From Actinoplanes solisilvae (GTDB taxonomy: Bacteria > Actinomycetota > Actinomycetes > Mycobacteriales > Micromonosporaceae), in assembly GCF_003999975.1 (NCBI RefSeq), contig NZ_RJAC01000001.1:1-64000 (forward strand): a stretch of 64,000 nt of DNA, given 5' to 3'. The translations under genes were made by a program, and so were the position numbers. Shown piece by piece: positions 1 through 8,694 of this stretch. The notes under the pieces were generated by a model, which made no database searches, had not been told where the DNA came from, and saw nothing but the letters and a program-made list of their open reading frames with translations. Every line of letters begins with the position of its first letter. The first letter of the stretch is position 1.

Positions 1-115
1 ACGAGGACGCACAGCACTACGACGTGGAGCACCTGTCACACCCATACCCAGACCAACACATCGATCATGATCAGAGTGACGGGCATTCACTCCAAAGCAT
101 GTGCGAAGTCCAGGA

Positions 116-904
116 CTAGAAGAACAGGCCCCGGCGCTGGGCCGACTGCCGCAGCCAGTTGTCGAGCTGACCGCCCCAGTCGGTGTGGTCGACGGTGGCG
201 TAGTCGACGTCGAAACGGCCGAACGCGTCGCGCCCCTCGGTGAACAGGCCGCCGCGCTTGTCGATCTCGAGGATCACCTGGAGCTTCTGCGGCGTCGGGA
301 TGAACGTGAGCTCGAGCTGGTTGATGCCGCTCGCGTAGGCCGACGGCGGGTAGAACTCGATCTCCTGATAGAACGGCAGGTGCTGCTCGGCGCCGTAGAC
401 CCGGCCACGCTCGACATCGGCCCGGCTGAAGCGGAAACCGAGCCGCAGCAACGCGTCGAGCAGTCGCTCCTGGGCCGGCAGCGGGTGCACGGCGACCGCG
501 TCCAGATCGGACTTGTCGACCGCCCGCGCGACCTCGAGCTCGGTGGCCAGGCCCATCGTCATGCCGTGCAGGTGCTGCCCGTAGACCTCGGTGATCGGGG
601 TTTCCCACGGCACGTCGAATCGGAAAGGTACGTCGTATTTCGCGCCTGGGTCGAGCCGGAACGAACCGGTCAGGCGCTGACGGTGGAACTCCTGGTCGGT
701 GTTGTATTCGCTGTCGCCGCTCTCCACCTCGACCCGGGTGACCAGCCCGACGGCCAGATATTCGACGTCGACCGCGTGCTCGCCTCCCACCACGTGGACC
801 TGGCCCTCGAGGTAGCCGCCGGGGCGGCAACTGGGGTTGGCCAGCACAGTTTCGACCGACGGGCCGCCGACACCGAGTGCCTGCAGCATCTTTTTGAAGA
901 CCAC
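116..904 (-). CDS. Spo0M-like sporulation-control protein (short paralog)
   Basis: A 262-residue soluble protein of the Spo0M family, whose arrestin-like beta-sandwich fold is linked to control of sporulation and cell division; its precise role in actinomycetes is not settled. The start is a GTG at 904, preceded by a strong GGAGGAG ribosome site, and gives the N-terminus MVFKKMLQALGVGGPSVETV. Family blocks are visible: RPGG..EGQVHVVGGEH near residue 30, the PWETPITEVYGQ block near residue 98, and a C-terminal DxTDWGGQLDNWLR block. A longer paralog starts at 47547 and shares the same blocks, so two copies sit 46 kb apart. This copy lacks the glycine-rich tail of the other. It is divergent from the sigma-factor gene at 1141. 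Family assignment is firm; function is inferred. Confidence 0.88.
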   Translation of the reverse strand: MVFKKMLQALGVGGPSVETVLANPSCRPGGYLEGQVHVVGGEHAVDVEYLAVGLVTRVEVESGDSEYNTDQEFHRQRLTGSFRLDPGAKYDVPFRFDVPWETPITEVYGQHLHGMTMGLATELEVARAVDKSDLDAVAVHPLPAQERLLDALLRLGFRFSRADVERGRVYGAEQHLPFYQEIEFYPPSAYASGINQLELTFIPTPQKLQVILEIDKRGGLFTEGRDAFGRFDVDYATVDHTDWGGQLDNWLRQSAQRRGLFF

Positions 905-1140
905 TGAACCATCTCCTCCTCAAGGGCGTTTGCCGAACAGTATCGGCGCGCTACACGCGGCGAGTACCGGCAATCCGGACACTTGTCGGCTTGGCGACGT
1001 CAGGGTTCTCCCTGATTCATGCCACCTGGACGCTTGCCTCACCTCGGTTTAACGCGTCCCAGGCCAAGCTATCGATCACCGGCACGCAAGGCGCGCCGGA
1101 ACGCACGACAGACGGTTATCAGCGGGGAGGGGACTGAAAG

Positions 1141-2136
<996 letters not shown>

Positions 2137-2156
2137 TCTTCTTTCCTACGTTTTCT

Positions 2157-2183
2157 GCCCGGCGGGCTTCGGCCCGGCCGGGC
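2157..2183 (+). terminator. Putative terminator after sigB
   Basis: An inverted repeat GCCCGGCGGGC-TTCG-GCCCGGCCGGGC forms an 11-12 bp GC-rich stem closed by a TTCG tetraloop, 20 bases after the sigB stop. A TTTT run follows at 2191. It lies between convergent genes, so it may act in both directions. Confidence 0.6.
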
Positions 2184-2219
2184 GGTCGCGTTTTCGCGCG
2201 CGTTCACGCGGCCCGAGCA

Positions 2220-4766
2220 CTACGGGCTGCGGAGGCGACGTGGGCCCGTGTCGGGGCGGCGGGCGGGGTCGCCGATCTCGGTGGAGGCGTGCAGCACCGA
2301 ATAGCCGTCGGGGCGGGCCAGCACCGGGTTGAGCGAGAGGCCGCGCAGGCGAGGGTGGTCGTCGGCCAGGCGGCCCACGCGCAGCAGCAGGTCGATGAGC
2401 GACTCGCGGTCGACCGGGGCCGAACCGCGGTAGCCGTGCAGCAGCGGGGCCGCCCTGGGCTCGACGACCAGGGCCTCGGCGGCCCGATCGGTCAGCGGCG
2501 CGGCCCGCCAGGCCAGGTCGCCGAGCAGCTCGCTGGCCACGCCGCCGAGGCCGAACCCGACGATCGGGCCGAACGCCGGATCTTCCGTCACTTCGACGCG
2601 GCAGGCGACCCCGGCCGGGACCATCGTCTGCACCAGGACGTCGGGGCCGAAGGCCGTTCGCAACTCCGCGTAGGCGGCGCGGACGTCGTCCTCGTCGGCC
2701 AGGGCGAGGCGGACCGCGCCGAGGTCGATGCGGTGCCGCAGCGCACCGCCGGCCGCCTTGAGCGCGACCGGATAGCCGAGCGATTTCGCGGCGGCGACGG
2801 CCTCGTCGGCCTGGGCGACCAGTGTGGACGGGACGATGTCGATGCCGTAGGCGGCCAGCAGGTCGGCGGGCGGACCGTCGATGGTGGTCGCGGCGGGATC
2901 TATTCTCGCCAGCTCTGGGAGCACCCCGGGCGGCCGGCGCAGCCAGTCGGCATAGGTGGCGACCCGGGCCAGGGCGCGCACCGCCTCTTCGACCGAGGGG
3001 TAGGCCGGGACGCGCGGCGGCAGGCTACCGAGCAGGAATGTCGCTACGGTCGGCTTCTCACCGGCCAGGGCGACACTGGCCAGGGCCGCGGCGAAGTCGG
3101 CATCGTCGTCGGCGAGCTGGCCCGGCAGCGGCGGCGCGAAGACCACAACGAGGGCGTCGGCACGATCGTCGACGGCGGCGTCGGCCAGGGCGTCGGCGAA
3201 GTCGTGGGCGCCGGCCTGGGGGCTGATGCCGACGGGGTAGCCCTGGGCCACGGTCAGGCCGCTCGCGCGGCAGGCAGCCACGGCCAGCTCGGACAACGCG
3301 GAGGAGTTGCCGACGACGGCGACGCGCCGGCCGGCCGGCAGCGGCTGGTGGGCCAGGAGCAGGCCGACGTCGAAGAGCTCCTGCACGGTGTCGACCCGGA
3401 TCACTCCGGACCGCGCGAACAGGGCGGTGACGGCGTGGGCGTCGGGGCCGGGCAGGTCGCCGGCGAGACCCGGCGGACGGGTGGCGCTGGCCACCGCGAC
3501 CACCGGTTTCACCCGACTCATGCGGCGGGCCAGGCGGGCGAACTTACGCGGGTTGCCGAACGTCTCGAGATAGAGCAGGACGACGTCGGTGCCGGGGTCG
3601 TCGCGCCAATACTGCAGCAGGTCGTTGCCGGAGACGTCGGCCCGGTTGCCGGCCGAGACGAAGGTCGACAGGCCCAGCCCGCGACGGTCGGCCTCGGCCA
3701 GCAGCGCGACACCGAGCGCACCGCTCTGGCTGAAGAATCCGACCCGCCCGGCGGCCGGCAGACGGGGGGCGAGCGTGGCGTTGAGCCGTACGGTGGGGTC
3801 GGTGTTGGCCACCCCCATGCTGTTGGGCCCCACGACGCGCAACCCCGCCGCGTGCGCACCCTCGGTCAGCGCCCGTTGCGCGGCGGCGCCGTCGGGGCCG
3901 GTCTCGGCGAAGCCCGCGGAGATGACCACCAGACCGCTCGCGCCGCTGGCGGCGGCATCGGACAGCGCGGCACCGACCCCCTCGGGCGGCAAGGCGATGA
4001 GGGCCAGATCGATGTCTTCGCCCGACTCGGTGGCCGACCGGCAGGCACGCAGACCGGCCACCCGCTCGGCGCTGGGATGCACCGGGACGAGCGCGCCGGT
4101 GAAGCCGCCGTCACGCAGGTGGCCGAGCATGGCCGCACCGATGCCCTGACCGCTGGCACTGGCGCCGTAGACCGCGACCGCGCGCGGAGCCAGCAGACGC
4201 CCGATCGAGCGGGACTCGGTGAGGTGCTCGCGGGATTCCTGCACCTCACGCGACTTCTCGGTAGGGGCGATCGGGAAACTCAGGTGGACCACACCGTCGG
4301 CGTATTTGCGCTCGACCTGATAGCCGAAGTCGCTGAAGACGCGCAGCATGCCGCCGTTCTCGGGGAGGACCTCGGCGACGAAGCGGGTGATGCCGTGGGC
4401 GCGGGCGGCCTCGGCCAGGTGCTCGAGCAGCACCGAGCCGATGCCTCGGCCCTGATGGGCGTCCTCGACCACGAAGGCGACCTCGGCCTCGAGCGAGCCG
4501 GGGCCGAGGCGCTCGTATCGGCCGACGGCCATGATGCGCGGGCCGCTGACGATGACGAACGCCTCGCGGTCGCGATGGTCGACGTTGACGAACCGTTCGA
4601 GGTCGCGCTCGGGGATGCGCGGGTAGGGGGAGAAATAGCGCAGGTAGCGCGTGCGGTCGCTCATGCGGGAGTGGAACTCGACGATGGCGGGCGCGTCGGT
4701 GGGCTGGATCTGTCGAAGATGGACGGCATGGCCGTCGGAGAGCAGGACGTCGGCGCTGATGTCCAT
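2220..4766 (-). CDS. Pat-type protein lysine acetyltransferase (GNAT fused to NDP-forming acyl-CoA synthetase-like domains)
   Basis: An 848-residue protein predicted to acetylate lysines of other proteins with acetyl-CoA, classically acetyl-CoA synthetase. An N-terminal GNAT domain (about residues 1-170) carries the acetyl-CoA motif QGRGIGSVLLEHL. A CoA-binding Rossmann domain follows (AVAVYGASASGQGIG, about 195-290), then succinyl-CoA-ligase-like domains and a C-terminal ATP-grasp domain (from about 640). The GNAT-first order is that of actinobacterial Pat proteins; Salmonella Pat has GNAT at the C-terminus. GGAGGAG precedes the ATG at 4766. It follows acuC by 22 bases on the same strand, so writer and eraser are probably co-transcribed. 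Whether the ligase-like part is catalytic or a sensor is unknown; in characterised Pat proteins it is regulatory. Confidence 0.85.
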   Translation of the reverse strand: MDISADVLLSDGHAVHLRQIQPTDAPAIVEFHSRMSDRTRYLRYFSPYPRIPERDLERFVNVDHRDREAFVIVSGPRIMAVGRYERLGPGSLEAEVAFVVEDAHQGRGIGSVLLEHLAEAARAHGITRFVAEVLPENGGMLRVFSDFGYQVERKYADGVVHLSFPIAPTEKSREVQESREHLTESRSIGRLLAPRAVAVYGASASGQGIGAAMLGHLRDGGFTGALVPVHPSAERVAGLRACRSATESGEDIDLALIALPPEGVGAALSDAAASGASGLVVISAGFAETGPDGAAAQRALTEGAHAAGLRVVGPNSMGVANTDPTVRLNATLAPRLPAAGRVGFFSQSGALGVALLAEADRRGLGLSTFVSAGNRADVSGNDLLQYWRDDPGTDVVLLYLETFGNPRKFARLARRMSRVKPVVAVASATRPPGLAGDLPGPDAHAVTALFARSGVIRVDTVQELFDVGLLLAHQPLPAGRRVAVVGNSSALSELAVAACRASGLTVAQGYPVGISPQAGAHDFADALADAAVDDRADALVVVFAPPLPGQLADDDADFAAALASVALAGEKPTVATFLLGSLPPRVPAYPSVEEAVRALARVATYADWLRRPPGVLPELARIDPAATTIDGPPADLLAAYGIDIVPSTLVAQADEAVAAAKSLGYPVALKAAGGALRHRIDLGAVRLALADEDDVRAAYAELRTAFGPDVLVQTMVPAGVACRVEVTEDPAFGPIVGFGLGGVASELLGDLAWRAAPLTDRAAEALVVEPRAAPLLHGYRGSAPVDRESLIDLLLRVGRLADDHPRLRGLSLNPVLARPDGYSVLHASTEIGDPARRPDTGPRRLRSP

Positions 4767-4788
4767 TTCGCTCTCCTCCTCTCGGCGA

Positions 4789-5973
4789 TCAGTCGCGGGG
4801 ATCTTGCGGGTCGAGACCGTGCAAAGGGAAGACCGCCGTGCGGCTGGCCAGGATGGCGCGGTCGACCGCGTCGGGGGTGGTGCCCGGCTGCCAGCGCTCG
4901 ACCGGCGGTTCGACGCCGTCGGTCATCGTCTTGGGAACGTCGGAGTGCGGGCACCGCTCGGCGGCCAGCGAACGCCAGGCTTCCGGGATGGGGGTGCGCG
5001 GGTCGAGCGGGTCGCCGGTGGCCGTGGCGAGCAGGTGGGTCCACGTGCGGGGCACGACCTCGACCAGGGCGTAGCCCCCGCCGCCGGTCGCGACCCAGCG
5101 GCCGTCGCACAGTTCGTCGGCCAGGTCGCGCATGGCCAGGTGGGCGGCGCGCTGGCCGTCGACGGACAGACGCAGGTCGGCGAGGGGGTCGAGGCGGTGG
5201 GAGTCGGCGCCGCACTGGCTGAAGATGATCTCGGGGGCGAAGGCGCGCAGAACGGAGGGGACGATCGCGTGGAAGGCGCGCAGCCAGCCCGCGTCGCCCG
5301 TGCCCGGGGGCAGCGGGACGTTGACCGAGGTGCCCTCGGCCCCGGGACCACCGGTCTCGTCGGCGAACCCGGTGCCGGGGAACAGGGTGAGCGGCGTCTC
5401 GTGCAGGCTGACCGTCAGCACGCGGGGGTCGTCGTAGAACGCGGCCTGCACGCCGTCGCCGTGGTGAACGTCGACGTCCACATAGGCCACCCGCTGGGCG
5501 CCCTGGTCGAGAAGGCGGGCGATGGCCACGGCGGGATCGTTGTAGACGCAGAAGCCGGCGGCCCGGGCGGACATGGCGTGGTGCAGGCCACCGGCGATGT
5601 TGACGGCCCGTTTGGTCACGCCGTGCCAGACGGCCTCGGCGGCGGCGATGGTGGCGCCGCAGATGCGCGCGGACGCTTCGTGCATGTTGTCGAAAACGGG
5701 ATTGTCGGGCGTGTTGAGGCCCCAGCCGCGGAAGAACGGATCAATCGGGGCGTGCCGGACGGCCTCGAGGTAGTCGGCGCGATGGACGCGGGTCAGGTCG
5801 GCCTCGGTGGCGGGCTCGGGCGTGACCATGCGCACGCCCGGACGATCGAGAACGCCCAATGCGCGGGCGAGCGCCATGGTCAGCTCGACGCGCACCGGGT
5901 TGAGCGGGTGGTCGCCCATGTCGTAGTCGAGCAGCGCTCGATCCCACACCACCGTGGTCGTCGGATCCGCCAT
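4789..5973 (-). CDS. acuC: AcuC-type class I protein deacetylase
   Basis: A zinc-dependent deacetylase of the histone-deacetylase superfamily, predicted to remove acetyl groups from lysines such as that of acetyl-CoA synthetase. With the ATG at 5973 it has 394 residues. Visible active-site elements are the tandem histidines in GGLHHAMS (H131, H132), the metal-binding stretch YVDVDVHHGDG (D168, H170), a later QCGADSH aspartate block, and the C-terminal GGGGYAL loop. AAAGAG lies eight bases before the ATG; a GTG nine bases upstream (5982) is the alternative start. It leads a two-gene operon with the Pat-like acetyltransferase, which supports a role in reversing Pat acetylation. Confidence 0.9.
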   Translation of the reverse strand: MADPTTTVVWDRALLDYDMGDHPLNPVRVELTMALARALGVLDRPGVRMVTPEPATEADLTRVHRADYLEAVRHAPIDPFFRGWGLNTPDNPVFDNMHEASARICGATIAAAEAVWHGVTKRAVNIAGGLHHAMSARAAGFCVYNDPAVAIARLLDQGAQRVAYVDVDVHHGDGVQAAFYDDPRVLTVSLHETPLTLFPGTGFADETGGPGAEGTSVNVPLPPGTGDAGWLRAFHAIVPSVLRAFAPEIIFSQCGADSHRLDPLADLRLSVDGQRAAHLAMRDLADELCDGRWVATGGGGYALVEVVPRTWTHLLATATGDPLDPRTPIPEAWRSLAAERCPHSDVPKTMTDGVEPPVERWQPGTTPDAVDRAILASRTAVFPLHGLDPQDPRD

Positions 5974-6065
5974 GACGGTCACTCTTTCACGCGCCTCCGA
6001 CAGGTTTCACGCACGCCGCCGGAGCAGACTGTCAGGTAGGCTCTCTTGCACCTGCACGGGGCGCC

Positions 6066-6092
6066 TGTCAACCCCCGGTAACGAGGTATTAT
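6066..6092 (+). promoter_or_regulatory. Possible ideR promoter
   Basis: A TATTAT element at 6087-6092 is a good -10 hexamer. TGTCAA at 6066-6071, 15 bases upstream, is a weak -35. Transcription would start near 6099, just before the GGGAGGG ribosome site of the small leader ORF at 6114. Spacing and -35 quality are marginal. Confidence 0.35.
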
Positions 6093-6113
6093 CGCTGCTG
6101 GGAGGGCCGCACC

Positions 6114-6182
6114 GTGAATGAACTCGTCGTCAGCCCGCAGACGCTGGCGGTTCACCGAGACCGCCGGGAGGTCGGAGCATGA
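6114..6182 (+). CDS. Putative 22-codon leader ORF overlapping ideR
   Basis: A GTG-initiated ORF encoding MNELVVSPQTLAVHRDRREV followed by GA. A clear GGGAGGG ribosome site (6100-6106) lies seven bases upstream, and the TGA stop overlaps the ideR start as ATGA (6179-6182). This arrangement is typical of translational coupling. A possible -10 (TATTAT, 6087) would start transcription just upstream, making this the first ORF of the message. It resembles no family I recognise. It may be a regulatory leader peptide, or a chance reading frame; ideR also has its own ribosome site (GGGAGG at 6165-6170). Confidence 0.4.
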   Translation: MNELVVSPQTLAVHRDRREVGA

Positions 6183-6877
6183 AGACGTCGCTGCACAAGC
6201 ATGACCTCGTCGACACCACCGAGATGTATTTGCGCACCATCCTCGAGCTCGAGGAAGAGGGTGTGCCGCCGCTTCGGGCGCGCATCGCCGAGCGGCTTCA
6301 CCAGAGCGGTCCCACGGTCAGCCAGACGGTCGCGCGCATGGAGCGCGACGGCCTGCTGACGGTTGAGAACGATCGCCACCTGGTGCTGACCGCGGAGGGG
6401 CGCAACACCGCCGTCTCCGTCATGCGCAAGCACCGCCTGGCCGAGCTGCTGCTCGTGAACGTCATCGGCATGCCCTACGAGGAGGCGCACGAAGAGGCCT
6501 GCCGCTGGGAGCACGTGATGAGCGACTCGGTCGAGAAGAAGGTCTACGAGCTGCTCAACAAGCCGACCCGCTCGCCGTACGGAAACCCGATCCCGGGTCT
6601 CGAGGCGCTCGGCCTCTCCGAGGGCGCCGAGCAGGCCGACAGCGGCGAGCGCAACCTGGCGTTCCCGGGCCTGAGCGGCAGCGTCGTCGTCCAGCGCATC
6701 TGCGAGAGCGTGCAGACCAACGCCGACGTGCTGCGTCAGTTGCACGAGGCGGGCATCGACCCGGGCACGACGGTGACCGTGGCTCAGGAGCGCGATGGTG
6801 TGACCATCGACCGCCTGGGCGACAAGATCCGCCTGCCGCGCGAGGTCGCGTCGCGGGTGTTCGTCGCCGCGCACTAG
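6179..6877 (+). CDS. ideR: Iron-dependent transcriptional regulator IdeR (DtxR family)
   Basis: A 232-residue iron-activated repressor that binds iron-box operators and controls siderophore, iron uptake and storage genes. It has the DtxR three-part layout: a winged helix (1-73, with GPTVSQTVARMERDGL), a metal-binding dimerisation domain (74-145), and an SH3-like C-terminal domain (about 160-232). Expected metal ligands are all present with a six-residue offset from DtxR: M16, H85, E89, H104, C108, E111 and H112. GGGAGG lies about nine bases before the ATG. A 22-codon ORF overlaps its start and may couple translation. Adjacency to sigB, apart from pat-acuC, matches mycobacteria and corynebacteria. 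Confidence 0.93.
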   Translation: MKTSLHKHDLVDTTEMYLRTILELEEEGVPPLRARIAERLHQSGPTVSQTVARMERDGLLTVENDRHLVLTAEGRNTAVSVMRKHRLAELLLVNVIGMPYEEAHEEACRWEHVMSDSVEKKVYELLNKPTRSPYGNPIPGLEALGLSEGAEQADSGERNLAFPGLSGSVVVQRICESVQTNADVLRQLHEAGIDPGTTVTVAQERDGVTIDRLGDKIRLPREVASRVFVAAH

Positions 6878-6886
6878 GTACGTTTG

Positions 6887-7444
6887 TCAGCCGTCTGTCG
6901 TGTTCATCGCCTTGGCGAGCGCGATGAGCTTCGGGTTCATCGCGGACACGGCGGCGGCTGACGCCTTCTTGTCGAAGGTGAAGCGCAACGTCTGAAGCTG
7001 CTTCGCCTCGCTGAGCCAGCCGACCTCGATGCTGGGGCCGTGCCCCGCCGTCGCCGCGCCGTTCAGCCGATAGGCAGCCCGGCCGAGGCCCTTGACCGTG
7101 GTCGCTTTCGAGGGCTTGAGGTCGTCGAGGAACTGCTCGGGGCTCGCCTTGGTGCTCTCCACGACCGAGAGCATCAGGTCGGGATAGTCGCCGGCCGAGG
7201 TCTGCACGACACAGGTCGACACGTCGTCGACCTGGTCGGAGGCGGCCACGTCGAAGGTGACGCCGATCGTGTCTTTGATGAAGCCGTAGTCCCAGAGGAT
7301 GCAGGCGCCACCGGCCGAGGCGGCGGATTGCTGCTCGACGGCGAGGGGCGGCACGTTGGCGGCGGCCGGATCCTCGTCCTGCTTGTCGCAGGCGGTCAGC
7401 GCGAGGAGCAGGACGGCGCCGAGCACGAGGGAACGCGAAAGCAC
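6887..7444 (-). CDS. Small secreted lipoprotein of unknown function
   Basis: A 185-residue protein starting at the GTG at 7444, seven bases after GGGAGG. The N-terminus MLSRSLVLGAVLLLALTACD is a lipoprotein signal peptide with lipobox LTAC, so Cys19 is the predicted lipidated residue. The mature part has two further cysteines (in GACILWDYGF and STCVVQT) that could form a disulfide, plus a C-terminal region resembling the DUF3558-type actinobacterial lipoproteins, although I cannot assign it firmly. It is convergent with ideR, whose stop is 10 bases away. Function unknown. Confidence 0.8.
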   Translation of the reverse strand: MLSRSLVLGAVLLLALTACDKQDEDPAAANVPPLAVEQQSAASAGGACILWDYGFIKDTIGVTFDVAASDQVDDVSTCVVQTSAGDYPDLMLSVVESTKASPEQFLDDLKPSKATTVKGLGRAAYRLNGAATAGHGPSIEVGWLSEAKQLQTLRFTFDKKASAAAVSAMNPKLIALAKAMNTTDG

Positions 7445-7509
7445 GAGTGATCCTCCCGAGAGATCCGGGGCACACCGTACTTCCCCGGCACTACGAGCGA
7501 AAGTCCGCG

Positions 7510-7752
7510 TCAGGCACCATTGGTGTACGGACAGTGACGACACCCGCGACCACAGCAGGTGCCGCGGCGCGCGAGGAAGCCGGCGGTCAGCACGAAGAGG
7601 CCCGTATCGGGGTCGAGATAGCCCGCCTCACCCGCCTCGAAAGCGGCATCGTGGGCGGCGAGTATCTGGGCGCGGCGGGGATGGTCGAGCGGGAGGCGGG
7701 ACGGATGGGGCTCGGTCAACTCCCTCGGCGCGCGCTCGTCCACCGGCTCCAT
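7510..7752 (-). CDS. DUF5522 cysteine-rich small protein
   Basis: An 80-residue protein ending in the signature RRGTCCGRGCRHCPY, preceded by GYLDPDTGLFVLTAGFLARRG. The four cysteines and one histidine in this cluster suggest a metal site, probably zinc or iron-sulfur; this is inference. It matches the DUF5522 family, small bacterial proteins of unknown function. No good ribosome site is seen before ATG 7752. The gene is divergent from the hydrolase at 7788, with only 35 bases between starts, so they share a promoter region. Confidence 0.75.
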   Translation of the reverse strand: MEPVDERAPRELTEPHPSRLPLDHPRRAQILAAHDAAFEAGEAGYLDPDTGLFVLTAGFLARRGTCCGRGCRHCPYTNGA

Positions 7753-7787
7753 GCTATCTACTTATTCGGAAGCGCTAGGAGATAAAG

Positions 7788-8684
7788 ATGATCAATGACC
7801 GGCTGATCGATGCTGGCGATGTGCCGCTCGCGGTGCGCGACTTCGGCGGCGACCAGCCTCCGCTGCTGTTACTGCACGGCGTCGGGGGCAACCTGGCGAC
7901 GATGACGACGCTGGCCCGGGCCCTGCGGCCGAACCACCGCGTGATCACAGTGGACCTGCGGGGGCACGGACGGTCGGGCGAGGGCACCTGGACGTGGGAC
8001 ACCGCGCTGGGTGACCTGGCGGCGGTCTGCGTCCAGATGGAGATCCAGCGACCCGCCGTGGTGGGCCACTCGCTCGGCGGGATGCTGGCGGCCCTGTGGG
8101 GCCAGCGGCATCCGGAGGCGCCGGGCGTCGTCAGCCTCGACGGCAACCCGCCGCCGACCCAGGTCTCGCAGCTTCCGGGCCTCGACCCCGAGAAGGCGGC
8201 GGCCGAGCTCGCCCGGCTGCGGACGATCTTCGACCAGGTCGAGTCCCAGGCGGGCCGGGTCATCGAGGCCGACCAGTTGCCCGACCTCGTCGAGCGTCAG
8301 CAGGCGGCGGCCCGCGACATGGGCGCCAACGAGAAGGTGTGGATCGAGGGCTTCCGGCGCAACCTCGCGCACGAGAACGGCGAGACGTCGATCCGTCCGT
8401 CGGCCGCGGTCACAGGCCAACTCCGTACGCTCATGAACGAACTTGACCTTGGCCCGGTGTACGCCGGGACCTCGTGCCCGGAGCTGGTCGTGCTGGCCAC
8501 CCGCAACCGGCCCGAGCAGGAACCCTTCGCCGAGCTCTACGAGGCCCACCGGCGCTTCCAGCTCGAGCAGGTGCGCGCCGCGGGTCACCCTCGCTACATC
8601 CAGCTCGCCGACGCGTCGCAGGCCATGGTGATCGAGCAGCCCGCCGTGCTGGCCGGCCTGATCACCGATTTCCTGCAGTCGTAG
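7788..8684 (+). CDS. Alpha/beta-hydrolase
   Basis: A 298-residue alpha/beta-hydrolase of unknown substrate. The oxyanion region is LLLLHGVGGN (about residues 25-34) and the nucleophile elbow is VGHSLGGMLA, giving a serine nucleophile near residue 106. A conserved late histidine in RAAGHPRYIQ is probably the catalytic base. No signal peptide is present, so it is cytoplasmic. TAGGAG precedes the ATG. Codon 28 is the rare leucine codon TTA (7869-7871), unusual in such GC-rich DNA. A hydrolase gene sits in a comparable place between ideR and nrdR in mycobacteria (Rv2715), though orthology is not shown. Confidence 0.85.
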   Translation: MINDRLIDAGDVPLAVRDFGGDQPPLLLLHGVGGNLATMTTLARALRPNHRVITVDLRGHGRSGEGTWTWDTALGDLAAVCVQMEIQRPAVVGHSLGGMLAALWGQRHPEAPGVVSLDGNPPPTQVSQLPGLDPEKAAAELARLRTIFDQVESQAGRVIEADQLPDLVERQQAAARDMGANEKVWIEGFRRNLAHENGETSIRPSAAVTGQLRTLMNELDLGPVYAGTSCPELVVLATRNRPEQEPFAELYEAHRRFQLEQVRAAGHPRYIQLADASQAMVIEQPAVLAGLITDFLQS

Positions 8685-8694
8685 CGGCGGTCGT

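Noticed and set aside
2289..5222. 977-residue open frame on the plus strand, opposite pat and acuC
   Set aside because: It is antisense to two well-conserved genes, is dominated by Gly, Arg, Ala and Val as expected of high-GC shadow frames, and shows no family motif. Other long antisense frames (for example 9389-13228, 55596-58406 and 60997-63993) were rejected for the same reason.
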